Source: Ignavibacteria bacterium UBA6906 | Lineage (GTDB): Bacteria > Bacteroidota > Ignavibacteria > UBA10030 > UBA6906 | Direction: 5' to 3' | Length of the DNA: 6,428 bases | Assembly (NCBI GenBank): GCA_002451155.1 | Contig: DKBG01000063.1 | Location: forward strand, 9,327 to 15,754 | Part shown: piece by piece, positions 1 to 5,968 of the stretch | Layout of the letters: every line of letters begins with the position of its first letter | Numbering within the stretch: position 1 is the first letter of the stretch | Notes under the pieces: model-generated | The model's database searches: none | What the model saw: the letters and a program-made list of their open reading frames with translations, nothing else | Told to the model about the DNA's origin: nothing | Program-made: the position numbers and the translations under genes

Positions 1-714
1 GTGGTGGGATACGGCTTCAACACAGGCAACGGGCTCGGGTACCGGATGGCAACCTGCGAGCTCTCTGGTGCGGGACTCATGGCAGGGCTGGAATTCGGCC
101 TGTCTGCGATCGAGATGGACGACGAGTATTTTCTACAGGTCTCGGGTATGACCTACCGGTATGATCCGACGCGGGATCCCGGCTCGCGGCTGACAGAGGT
201 CCTCGTGGCCGGACAGCCTGTCGACCCGGGCGCGTTTTATTCCGTCGCGGCCAATGAATTCGCCGTCCTTTTCCTGGACTATCTCTCGGTCCCGTATCAG
301 AACCTTCACGTGTACGGAGGGGATACGACGGAGTTTCAGGTGGTAGCCGCGTACGTGGCACACTTCGATACTCTCAGGCCGGTGGTGGATGGCCGGATTC
401 AGGCCGGCCCGGTTGTTGGCGCCGCCGATGACCGCGGAGACCGGCTGCCTGGAGAGTTCGATATGAAGCAGAACTATCCAAACCCATTTAACCCTTCGAC
501 GACGATTATGTATTCGCTGCCCGAGTCGGGCTATGTAAGCGTGAAGCTGATCAATCTCCTCGGTCAGGAGGTTGCGACGCTTGTGGATGGGTATCAGGAG
601 GCAGGGACAAGGAGCGTCGTATTGAACGCGGCTGATCTTTCATCGGGCGTGTATTTTGCCACACTCTCATCCGGCGGCCGGACGAAAACGATAAAGATCA
701 CCCTGATGAAGTGA
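1..714 (+). CDS. 5'-nucleotidase family protein, C-terminal part, with T9SS type A sorting domain (5' end outside window)
   Basis: This is the C-terminal 237 codons of a secreted 5'-nucleotidase/UDP-sugar-hydrolase-type protein. Residues about 1-121 match the substrate-binding C-terminal domain of that family: TCELSGAGLMAGLE, then FLQVSGMTYRYDPTRDPGSR, then the YSVAANEFAV strand. Known members hydrolyse extracellular nucleotides to nucleoside and phosphate; the metallophosphatase domain that carries the metal ligands would lie left of the window. After a short linker, residues about 151-237 form a type IX secretion sorting domain, with NYPNPFNPSTTI at 158-169, a LLGQEVATL strand and an ending of TIKITLMK. 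This predicts export across the outer membrane and surface anchoring or release. The GTG at position 1 is simply the window edge and should not be taken as the start. A hairpin follows the stop codon. The family call is firm; the exact substrate is unknown. Confidence 0.88.
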   Translation: MVGYGFNTGNGLGYRMATCELSGAGLMAGLEFGLSAIEMDDEYFLQVSGMTYRYDPTRDPGSRLTEVLVAGQPVDPGAFYSVAANEFAVLFLDYLSVPYQNLHVYGGDTTEFQVVAAYVAHFDTLRPVVDGRIQAGPVVGAADDRGDRLPGEFDMKQNYPNPFNPSTTIMYSLPESGYVSVKLINLLGQEVATLVDGYQEAGTRSVVLNAADLSSGVYFATLSSGGRTKTIKITLMK

Positions 715-720
715 GGCGGC

Positions 721-739
721 GGGCGGGTTCCATCCGCCC
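721..739 (+). terminator. Possible intrinsic terminator of the nucleotidase gene
   Basis: A GC-rich hairpin begins 7 nt after the stop codon at 714. GGGCGG (721-726) pairs with CCGCCC (734-739) around a 7-nt loop, and CGTTTAT follows. The T tract is short, so termination strength is uncertain. Position and shape fit the 3' end of the rightward gene. Confidence 0.45.
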
Positions 740-752
740 CGTTTATACGCTC

Positions 753-791
753 TGACGTCAGGGGAAGGGCGGCATGATTCCCCTGACGTCA
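753..791. repeat. Perfect 14-bp inverted repeat between convergent genes
   Basis: TGACGTCAGGGGAA (753-766) is exactly reverse-complemented by TTCCCCTGACGTCA (778-791), with an 11-nt loop. It lies 5 bp from the stop codon of the leftward hexosaminidase gene and 38 bp after the stop of the rightward nucleotidase gene, so a shared bidirectional terminator or mRNA 3'-end stabiliser is the simplest reading. Neither side has a proper T run. Each arm also starts or ends with TGACGTCA, an 8-bp palindrome in itself, so a DNA-binding site is a second possibility. Confidence 0.7.
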
Positions 792-796
792 TTCGT

Positions 797-3208
797 TTAC
801 TCGATGAAGATCTCGTCGACATACAGCCAGGCCGGTTCGCCTGCACCTTTGTGCCATTCCGGGCACATCCCGAGATTTCTCGCCTTCACTTTCACAAATC
901 GGGCGCGAGCGTGAGACAGCAGTGCGGAAAAATCCCGCACTTCCGATTTCGGCGTCGTGGGAGGGAACTCATTTGTTATCGTCTCCGCGGCGCGGAATGT
1001 GATTCCATCGTCCGACAGAGAATATTCCACCGCAGCGGGGAGGAAGATGCGCTCATTGCCGCTGTGGAGGAATCCGGTCGAAATCCGGTGAACGGGCACA
1101 ACTGCTCCCAGATCGATGACGGCTTCCAGCTCCTTCCCTTTGATTCCCTGCCAGCGCGTGTCGCGGGAGCCGCCAGAGGCGCGTTCGTTGTCGACCAGCG
1201 CGGCGGGTCCCGAACCGTTCCGGTTCAGGTCGAGGGGCCAGGAGAGCGCAGGCACGGACAGGGTGCCCGGACTCAACAGGAGTTCGCGGCGGGTTACCGG
1301 GAACGGTTCGCCCGGATTGTCAATCACGCAGGCGTTCAGGGTCGCGGTCCTTTTGAGGACAATCGGCTTTGTATATCGGGCAGAGCGTACACCGGGCTCG
1401 CTGCCATCGACGGTGTACCGTATCCGATCGCTGCCGATTTCTGAGTCGAGTGTGACGATCCGGCGTTTGCGACGCTGGTCGAAGGAGTCCCTGATCGACA
1501 CAGTAAACGCGCTCCGCGCGTAGGCAAGACCGAGGGCGGAATAGCGTTTGAGCTGTGCCCGAAGCCGGGAGGAAAAGTCCACCCAGTCCCTGTTTCCGGA
1601 GGATGTCCAGACGGCTTCGCTCATGGCGGCCATGCGAGGCAGGATCATGTACTGGACCTTCCACGCATCCGGGATGTGTTCGGTCCAGAGGTTTCCCTGG
1701 GCGCCCAGCACGTGTCGCGCCTCCTCCCCGGTCAGTTCTGCAGGTGTCGGCTCGAACGCGTAAACGGTCTTCAGGGGGATGTACCCGCCCCATGCGATCG
1801 GCTCCTGCCGCCAGTCGCCCTGGTAGTAGTCGAAATAGCAGAATGAGGTGGGTGTCATGATCACGTCGTGCCCCGAGCGCGCGGCCTCAATCCCTCCCTT
1901 TGTCCCTCGCCATGACATCACGGTGGCCTCGGGAGCGAGCCCTCCCTCGAGGATCTCGTCCCATCCAATGAGTCGCTTTCCCTTTGCGGTAAGGATTGAT
2001 TCAATCCGGGTGATGAAGTAGCTCTGCAGTCCGGCCTCGTCCTGAAGAGATTCGGCCGTGATGCGCGCCTGGCACTTCGGGCAGCGCTTCCATTCTGCTT
2101 TGTTTGCCTCATCCCCGCCAATATGGATATACCGTCCCGGGAAGAGCTCCGCAACCTCTGTCAGGATGTTTTCAATGAAGGTGAACACACTGTCATTTCC
2201 TCCACAGTAAATGTCCTTGATCGGCCAGAGGCCTCCTGTGGGGACGGTAAAGGGTCCGCCGGTGCATGAAAGTTCAGGAAAAGCCGCGAGGACTGCGGTG
2301 CAGTGAGCGGGCATTTCAATTTCCGGCACAACGGTGATATGCCGTTCCGCGGCATACGCCACGATCTCTTTGATCTCCTCCTGCGTGTAATATCCTCCAT
2401 AGGTGGCGATCTCTCCCGGTCTCTGCTCGGGCCGCAAACTCCAATGCAGGTTCTCCCGGTCAACGCGCCAGGCGCTGACCCCTGTGAGCTTCGGGTATTG
2501 CTTGATCTCGATTCTCCAACCCTGGTCGTCGTTCAGATGCCAGTGGAAGACATTCATCTTGTGCATCGCGAGGTAGTCGAGGAACTCCTTGACGAATTCC
2601 TTGGGGAAGAAGTGCCTGGACACGTCGAGCATCATGCCCCTCCAGCGATACCGGGGCTGGTCAAGAATTCTCACGGCAGGCAGCTCCCAGCGTGGTCCCT
2701 TCACCTGGTGCCCGGAGTATACCTGGGCCGGGAACAGCTGAAGGAGAGTCTGCGCGGCGTAGAACATCCCCGGATCACTCCTTGCTTCGAGGAGTATTCT
2801 CTTCGGATCGACGGTCAGGAGATACCCTTCCTCTCCAATGCCTGCATCGCCCCCCGCCTGAAGGACAATACAGTCTCGCGCCGGGACAGAAGCGCTCTCC
2901 AGTATCTGGATCGGGTACCCGGTGGAGATCCGCAGTGCACGTGCCAGATACGCCGCTGTCGCCTTAAATCCCCCATCGGCAGAAGTCAGGACAATCCTCG
3001 TTCGAGAGGTCAGGCGGAACGCCCCGGGTCGTGCCTCCACCGTGAGGGGTCTGGGAATGATAGCAGGGAGGCGTTTCGACGAGGGAGGTGTCGAGCCTGC
3101 CGCATTCATGGACGGGTGGATACTCAGAAGAAAAAGTGAGACGAAGCCGAGTCTTAGACGTGTGCGGATGATATGGAGGAAACTGGAGTCTGGGCATGTG
3201 TGACGCAT
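797..3208 (-). CDS. Exported beta-N-acetylhexosaminidase, glycoside hydrolase family 20
   Basis: This 803-aa protein releases terminal beta-linked GlcNAc or GalNAc from glycans or chito-oligosaccharides. The chosen ATG at 3206-3208 gives a signal peptide (basic HIIRTRLRLG, then the hydrophobic run FVSLFLLSI, mature part from about residue 38). A GGAG lies 12 nt upstream of it. Domains in order: an N-terminal GH20b-like domain, about 47-185; the catalytic TIM barrel, about 187-536; a chitobiase C-terminal-like domain, about 566-643; and an F5/8-type-C (discoidin-like) carbohydrate-binding domain, about 671-803. Catalytic features seen are MLDVSRH (193-199), HWHLNDDQGW (222-231), HIGGDE with the Asp366-Glu367 pair used in substrate-assisted catalysis, SWRG (Trp433), GNLWTE (505-510) and MSEAVW (529-534). 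No frameshift is seen. Unlike the neighbouring nucleotidase it has no T9SS tail, so periplasm or another export route is likely. The reading frame stays open to 3595, but that extension lies antisense to the acyltransferase gene and is not protein-like. Confidence 0.93.
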   Translation of the reverse strand: MRHTCPDSSFLHIIRTRLRLGFVSLFLLSIHPSMNAAGSTPPSSKRLPAIIPRPLTVEARPGAFRLTSRTRIVLTSADGGFKATAAYLARALRISTGYPIQILESASVPARDCIVLQAGGDAGIGEEGYLLTVDPKRILLEARSDPGMFYAAQTLLQLFPAQVYSGHQVKGPRWELPAVRILDQPRYRWRGMMLDVSRHFFPKEFVKEFLDYLAMHKMNVFHWHLNDDQGWRIEIKQYPKLTGVSAWRVDRENLHWSLRPEQRPGEIATYGGYYTQEEIKEIVAYAAERHITVVPEIEMPAHCTAVLAAFPELSCTGGPFTVPTGGLWPIKDIYCGGNDSVFTFIENILTEVAELFPGRYIHIGGDEANKAEWKRCPKCQARITAESLQDEAGLQSYFITRIESILTAKGKRLIGWDEILEGGLAPEATVMSWRGTKGGIEAARSGHDVIMTPTSFCYFDYYQGDWRQEPIAWGGYIPLKTVYAFEPTPAELTGEEARHVLGAQGNLWTEHIPDAWKVQYMILPRMAAMSEAVWTSSGNRDWVDFSSRLRAQLKRYSALGLAYARSAFTVSIRDSFDQRRKRRIVTLDSEIGSDRIRYTVDGSEPGVRSARYTKPIVLKRTATLNACVIDNPGEPFPVTRRELLLSPGTLSVPALSWPLDLNRNGSGPAALVDNERASGGSRDTRWQGIKGKELEAVIDLGAVVPVHRISTGFLHSGNERIFLPAAVEYSLSDDGITFRAAETITNEFPPTTPKSEVRDFSALLSHARARFVKVKARNLGMCPEWHKGAGEPAWLYVDEIFIE

Positions 3209-3313
3209 ACGATCAGCGTTCTCCGGATGTTGGTCATACGGGCATGTATGGCTGTTGATCCAAGGTAGCGGATGCACGGTACAATCACAAGGGGAGACCG
3301 GATGAGGCTCGGG

Positions 3314-3342
3314 TTGTTTGCGTGCGCAATTTGGAATATATT
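3314..3342 (+). promoter_or_regulatory. Candidate sigma70-type promoter for the acyltransferase gene
   Basis: TTGTTT (3314-3319) and TATATT (3337-3342) are separated by exactly 17 nt, and the -10 box matches TATAAT at five of six positions. This AT-rich patch stands out from its GC-rich surroundings. Transcription would start near 3349, giving a leader of about 20 nt before the ATG at 3368. The Bacteroidota-type pattern (TTTG ... TAnnTTTG) is also partly met by TTTG at 3317-3320 and TATATTGG at 3337-3344, although the spacing is slightly short. The leftward hexosaminidase promoter should also lie in 3209-3367; only weak matches are seen there on the minus strand. Confidence 0.45.
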
Positions 3343-3344
3343 GG

Positions 3345-3358
3345 TCTGGAATTCCAGA
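3345..3358. promoter_or_regulatory. 14-bp perfect palindrome, possible operator or SD-masking hairpin
   Basis: TCTGGAATTCCAGA is a perfect palindrome lying 2 bp after the candidate -10 box and overlapping the first bases of the Shine-Dalgarno stretch AGAGGTG (3356-3362). As DNA it sits where repressor operators usually sit. As RNA it could fold a 5-bp stem with an AATT loop next to the ribosome-binding site. No regulator gene is visible in the window. Confidence 0.4.
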
Positions 3359-3362
3359 GGTG
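3356..3362 (+). promoter_or_regulatory. Ribosome binding site supporting the ATG at 3368
   Basis: AGAGGTG ends 5 nt before the ATG at 3368. Together with the promoter just upstream it favours this start. A rival site, GGGGAG (3291-3296), sits 5 nt before an in-frame ATG at 3302, so the start is not fully settled. Confidence 0.5.
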
Positions 3363-3367
3363 AACCG

Positions 3368-4105
3368 ATGAAAACCGCAGAGACGGAAAGCCCCGAGGAA
3401 GCAATGCGGCGCGTGACAGAAGATATCATCCTCCGCGCTATCAAGCTTGGGAAGCGGAAGGGACGTGATATTTACATCAGCAAGGCAGCCAGAGGGGAAG
3501 GAGTACCGGTGTCGACACTCGACCCGAGGACAGGGGAGGGGAAGAAGCGGCTGGACGCATTTCTCACGCCAGTGAGGAGGCGATACACGTTTCACGGGCT
3601 CGGCGATCCGGAGGAGACGAACGCCATCAACTGGAGACTGCTCAATCTCCCGACATGGAGGAGAGTGTTCGTCCAGATCCAGGTGGGGATATCGTTCTTC
3701 TTGAAGGGGACTCCGCTCAAGAACCGGCTCTACCGGTCAATGGGCGCTCATATCGGGCGCAATGTCGAGATCATGCAGATGGCCTGGCTGGACCACTACC
3801 GTCCGGAGCTGATTTTTGTCGGGGACAACACGCTCCTGGGCGCGTTCACGCGCATCACCGTACACGCCTATGAGGGGCGTGGTCGCTTCAGTTACGGTCT
3901 GGTGGAGATCGGAAGGAATTGCACTATAGGAGCGGGAACAGGCATCGGTCCGATCATCATCGAAGACAATGTGCGAACGCTCCCGGGTTCGACGCTCTCC
4001 CCGTATCTCGCCCGCATACGGAGCGGGTCGGTGGTAGGGTTCGATCCTCCAAACGTCCGCCAGCCGGACACCGGGCCGGCCCCGACCGAGTCCGGCCCCT
4101 CGTGA
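3368..4105 (+). CDS. Hexapeptide-repeat (left-handed beta-helix) acyltransferase-like protein
   Basis: This 245-aa protein has an N-terminal part of about 120 residues that I do not recognise. It is charged, rich in Arg/Lys, with an amphipathic stretch WRRVFVQIQVGISFFLK near 97-113. A left-handed parallel beta-helix region follows from about 125: MGAHIGRNVEI (125-135), LIFVGDNTLLG (148-158) and VEIGRNCTIGAGTGIGPI (179-196), which show the hexapeptide rhythm of a small aliphatic residue, then Gly/Asn, then Ile/Val-Gly. His166 in ITVHAYEG is where related acetyltransferases carry their catalytic histidine, but assigning that role here is inference. Such enzymes usually form trimers and move acetyl or other acyl groups from a CoA donor to sugars or envelope molecules; the acceptor is unknown. 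It is divergent from the hexosaminidase gene. The chosen ATG has a good SD. Starting at 3302 would add 22 residues with a hydrophobic stretch (LGLFACAIWNILVW). Confidence 0.75.
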   Translation: MKTAETESPEEAMRRVTEDIILRAIKLGKRKGRDIYISKAARGEGVPVSTLDPRTGEGKKRLDAFLTPVRRRYTFHGLGDPEETNAINWRLLNLPTWRRVFVQIQVGISFFLKGTPLKNRLYRSMGAHIGRNVEIMQMAWLDHYRPELIFVGDNTLLGAFTRITVHAYEGRGRFSYGLVEIGRNCTIGAGTGIGPIIIEDNVRTLPGSTLSPYLARIRSGSVVGFDPPNVRQPDTGPAPTESGPS

Positions 4106-4139
4106 TCCTGCAAGAGCGACCGGTTTCTCGTCGATCGCC

Positions 4140-4178
4140 TTGTGAGTTCAGTGCGCAATCCGTACATTAGCGTATAGT
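4140..4178 (+). promoter_or_regulatory. Candidate promoter(s) for the NUDIX cluster
   Basis: TTGTGA (4140-4145) lies 17 nt before TACATT (4163-4168), a reasonable sigma70-like pair. TATAGT (4173-4178), five of six to TATAAT, follows directly but lacks a good -35 box. Either would give a leader of roughly 150 nt before the NUDIX start. Evidence is motif likeness only. Confidence 0.3.
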
Positions 4179-4188
4179 AGGAAGTGAG

Positions 4189-4296
4189 ATGCCGCGTGAT
4201 GATCACGATCCCCTCGCACCGGCGGTTCTGGCGCAGATTTGTATCGGTTCCCGAGGGGGCGGACACGTACTCGTCACCCCAAACATGGGCTGGTAG
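4189..4296 (+). CDS. Doubtful 35-aa small ORF upstream of the NUDIX gene
   Basis: The ATG at 4189 is preceded by AGGAAG (4179-4184) at 4-nt spacing, a better ribosome-binding site than the NUDIX gene itself shows. The frame runs to a TAG at 4294-4296. The peptide begins MPRDDHDPLAP and ends VTPNMGW, with no membrane segment or known motif. It is in the same frame as the NUDIX gene, separated from it by that stop codon and 14 codons. It could be a leader peptide, a decayed N-terminal extension, or chance. Confidence 0.18.
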   Translation: MPRDDHDPLAPAVLAQICIGSRGGGHVLVTPNMGW

Positions 4297-4338
4297 CAGC
4301 GGGCAAACCCTCTCCCTTCGGCAGACCTGTACACCGTG

Positions 4339-4986
4339 ATGACTGAAAACGACGCCCTTGATCCGGACCGCCAGCCGCCGCAATGGCTGGAATGGGCGAG
4401 GGAAATACAGGCCCTGTGCCAGACCGGGCTCGCCTTCAGTACCGGTCAGTATGACGTTCAGCGGTACCGTCGCTTGATGGAAATCGCTGCGGAGATCATT
4501 TCACGCCATACCGGTCTGGAGAAACAGCGTCTGCTTGAGACCTTTCTGAGGCAGCCTGGCTACGCGACACCGAAGATCGACGTGCGGGGCGCGGTCGTCC
4601 GGGACAACAAACTCCTGCTGGTCCAGGAAAAGGCCGACGGGCACTGGTGCATGCCCGGCGGATGGGCCGATGTGGGGGAGGTGCCTTCCGCGATGGTGGC
4701 GCGGGAAGTACTGGAAGAAAGCGGGTTCGTCGTTGTTCCTCGAAAAGTGATCGGCGTCTATGATGCGAACCGGCTCGGTCAACTTGAGTTTTTCCACGCC
4801 TACAAGATTCTCTTCCTCTGTGAGATTACTGGCGGGGAAGCGCGGGCGAGCGATGAGACCCTTGCAGTCGACTTTTTCCCTTTCGACCGGCTTCCTCCCC
4901 TTTCTTCTCCCAGGACAGATCCGAGGCACATCGAAGAACTTCAGGCCCATCTCAACGACCCGTCCCGGATGGTGGCGTTTGACTAG
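4339..4986 (+). CDS. NUDIX hydrolase with N-terminal NUDIX_N domain (YjhB-like)
   Basis: This 215-aa cytoplasmic enzyme is predicted to hydrolyse a nucleoside diphosphate linked to another moiety; ADP-ribose is a common substrate in this group, but specificity cannot be read here. Residues about 16-55 (WLEWAREIQALCQTGLAF, then the segment ending AAEII) match the helical NUDIX_N domain found ahead of some NUDIX folds. The NUDIX box spans 108-130: it begins GWADVGE and continues to REVLEESGF, fitting Gx5Ex7REUxEExGU completely, with the metal-binding glutamates Glu126 and Glu127. The strand GAVVRDNKLLLVQE before it and HWCMPGG fit the fold. The start is ATG 4339; the adjoining GTG 4336 would add one residue. 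No clear Shine-Dalgarno sequence precedes either. The stop overlaps the next gene by 8 nt, so this is probably the first gene of a three-gene transcription unit. Confidence 0.9.
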   Translation: MTENDALDPDRQPPQWLEWAREIQALCQTGLAFSTGQYDVQRYRRLMEIAAEIISRHTGLEKQRLLETFLRQPGYATPKIDVRGAVVRDNKLLLVQEKADGHWCMPGGWADVGEVPSAMVAREVLEESGFVVVPRKVIGVYDANRLGQLEFFHAYKILFLCEITGGEARASDETLAVDFFPFDRLPPLSSPRTDPRHIEELQAHLNDPSRMVAFD

Positions 4987-5968
4987 GCGGTTCGTGCGCG
5001 CGATCTGGGTTGTCATCCTGATTCTTCCAGGCGATCCCTGCAGGGGACAGGGCGCCGGAGCGATGCACGGGCTCCGTGTCGATCTGACGGAGATCCTTGG
5101 ACTTGACGGCCCGGGCGGGCAGCGGGCACAGCTCATTGTTCCGGAATCGTTTGTTCCCCGTGCGGGAGGACGGTACGATCTCGTCGTTCACTTTCACGGT
5201 GCGAGCAGTGCGGCCGAACGGGCCCTTTCCGCTTCACGTGTCAACGCAATCCTCTTCTCCATCCATCTCGGTAGTCTCTCCTCACCGTATCGGCTGAAAT
5301 TTGAGGATTCTGCATTTGTCAGCTTGATGCTGCGCAGCATAGAGGAGTGCCTGTCGTCAGGCAAGATCGCCGACACGCTGGTTCTGGATCGATTGATCGT
5401 CTCCTCCTTTAGTGCCGGGTATGCAGGGGTTCGTGAAATGTTGAAGTCATCCCGCTATTACGACCTGATTGATGCGCTCATCCTGGTTGACGGACTGCAT
5501 AGTGATCTCGACTCATCGATCATGGTAAACCAGATGAAGGATTTTCTCAGGTTTGCCCGGGATGCGCGCGACCGGCAGAAAGTCTTCCTGATAAGCCGTT
5601 CCAGTATCCGCACGGAAGGATATCGGAGCACAACGGAAACGGCGCAGTATCTCATGCAGGGGATCGGGGGGCTGTGGAGATCTGTTTCGGATTCTGACGA
5701 GATCGGGAGCATGGTTGCCCGGTGTGACACGGGATATTTTCATCTGTGTGCGTATGCGGGAGACACCGCCGCAGACCATGTGCGCCATCTTCGGGGGATG
5801 GAAAGTATGATCTCCACCGCGGTTGATCTGCTCGATCGAGGACGGTCGCACAGTGGGCAGATCCTGGAGGGAAGGAAGGCAGCCGCGCGAGGAGGGTACG
5901 TGCGATCCTCGCACGCGTCGACCTTGAGGCACTCCGTCCACCAGGGCGTCAGGAGGGTTCTGATTTGA
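4979..5968 (+). CDS. Exported alpha/beta-hydrolase-like protein, family unassigned
   Basis: This 329-aa protein has a signal-peptide-like N-terminus: TRRFVRA, a hydrophobic AIWVVILIL, and a possible AGA cleavage site at 26-28, so it is probably exported. The core looks like an alpha/beta-hydrolase fold: strand LVVHFHGASS (68-77), where HFHG suits an oxyanion-hole loop; strand LIVSSFSAGYAG (139-150) with SFSAG as nucleophile elbow and Ser145 as candidate nucleophile; strand ALILVDGLH (166-174) with Asp171 as candidate acid; and GDTAADHVRH (261-270) with His267 or His270 as candidate base. The first elbow glycine is replaced by Ser. I recognise no specific family and give no substrate. The start is inferred: TTG 4979 gives the best basic n-region and overlaps the NUDIX stop by 8 nt; GTG 4994, with AGGCGG upstream, is the alternative. 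The open frame continues upstream but there only shadows the NUDIX gene. The last 43 residues are Arg/Gly/Ser-rich and look unlike the core. Confidence 0.72.
   Translation: MTRRFVRAIWVVILILPGDPCRGQGAGAMHGLRVDLTEILGLDGPGGQRAQLIVPESFVPRAGGRYDLVVHFHGASSAAERALSASRVNAILFSIHLGSLSSPYRLKFEDSAFVSLMLRSIEECLSSGKIADTLVLDRLIVSSFSAGYAGVREMLKSSRYYDLIDALILVDGLHSDLDSSIMVNQMKDFLRFARDARDRQKVFLISRSSIRTEGYRSTTETAQYLMQGIGGLWRSVSDSDEIGSMVARCDTGYFHLCAYAGDTAADHVRHLRGMESMISTAVDLLDRGRSHSGQILEGRKAAARGGYVRSSHASTLRHSVHQGVRRVLI
5951..5957 (+). promoter_or_regulatory. Strong ribosome binding site deciding the TTG start of the transporter gene
   Basis: AGGAGGG lies 7 nt before TTG 5965, the strongest Shine-Dalgarno match in the window at ideal spacing. 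It is embedded in the last codons of the hydrolase gene and sets the transporter start, since no ATG or GTG is available in that frame nearby. Confidence 0.75.

Larger units (their letters stand above)
4106..4338. other. Intergenic region between the acyltransferase and NUDIX genes
   Basis: No clear intrinsic terminator is seen after 4105. The region contains promoter-like motifs (4140-4178), a 13-bp odd palindrome CGTGATGATCACG (4195-4207), and two short overlapping ORFs: 35 aa at 4189-4296 and 46 aa at 4199-4339. No RNA gene or known riboswitch is recognised. It most likely holds the promoter and leader of the NUDIX-hydrolase-transporter cluster. Confidence 0.5.

Noticed and set aside
851..1444. 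Open rightward frame of 197 codons
   Set aside because: Shadow of the C-terminal domains of the hexosaminidase on the other strand.
2303..3139. Open rightward frame of 278 codons
   Set aside because: It is opposite the GH20 catalytic and N-terminal domains, which are unmistakable; the translated product has no recognisable motif.
3209..3595. N-terminal extension of the hexosaminidase frame by 129 codons
   Set aside because: It is antisense to the acyltransferase gene, Cys/His/Pro-rich without domain likeness, and lies upstream of a clear signal peptide beginning at 3208.
3892..4383. Leftward open frame of 163 codons spanning the gap before the NUDIX gene
   Set aside because: Mostly antisense to the acyltransferase; no domain, and the part in the gap shows no convincing start signal.
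4760..4978. Upstream extension of the hydrolase frame
   Set aside because: Overlaps the NUDIX gene in another frame; the signal peptide begins only at about 4979.
4501..5136. Leftward open frame of 211 codons
   Set aside because: Antisense to the NUDIX box and the hydrolase signal peptide; Pro/Arg-rich composition typical of shadows in GC-rich DNA.
5513..5941. Leftward open frame of 142 codons
   Set aside because: Antisense to the hydrolase core; no motif or start signal.
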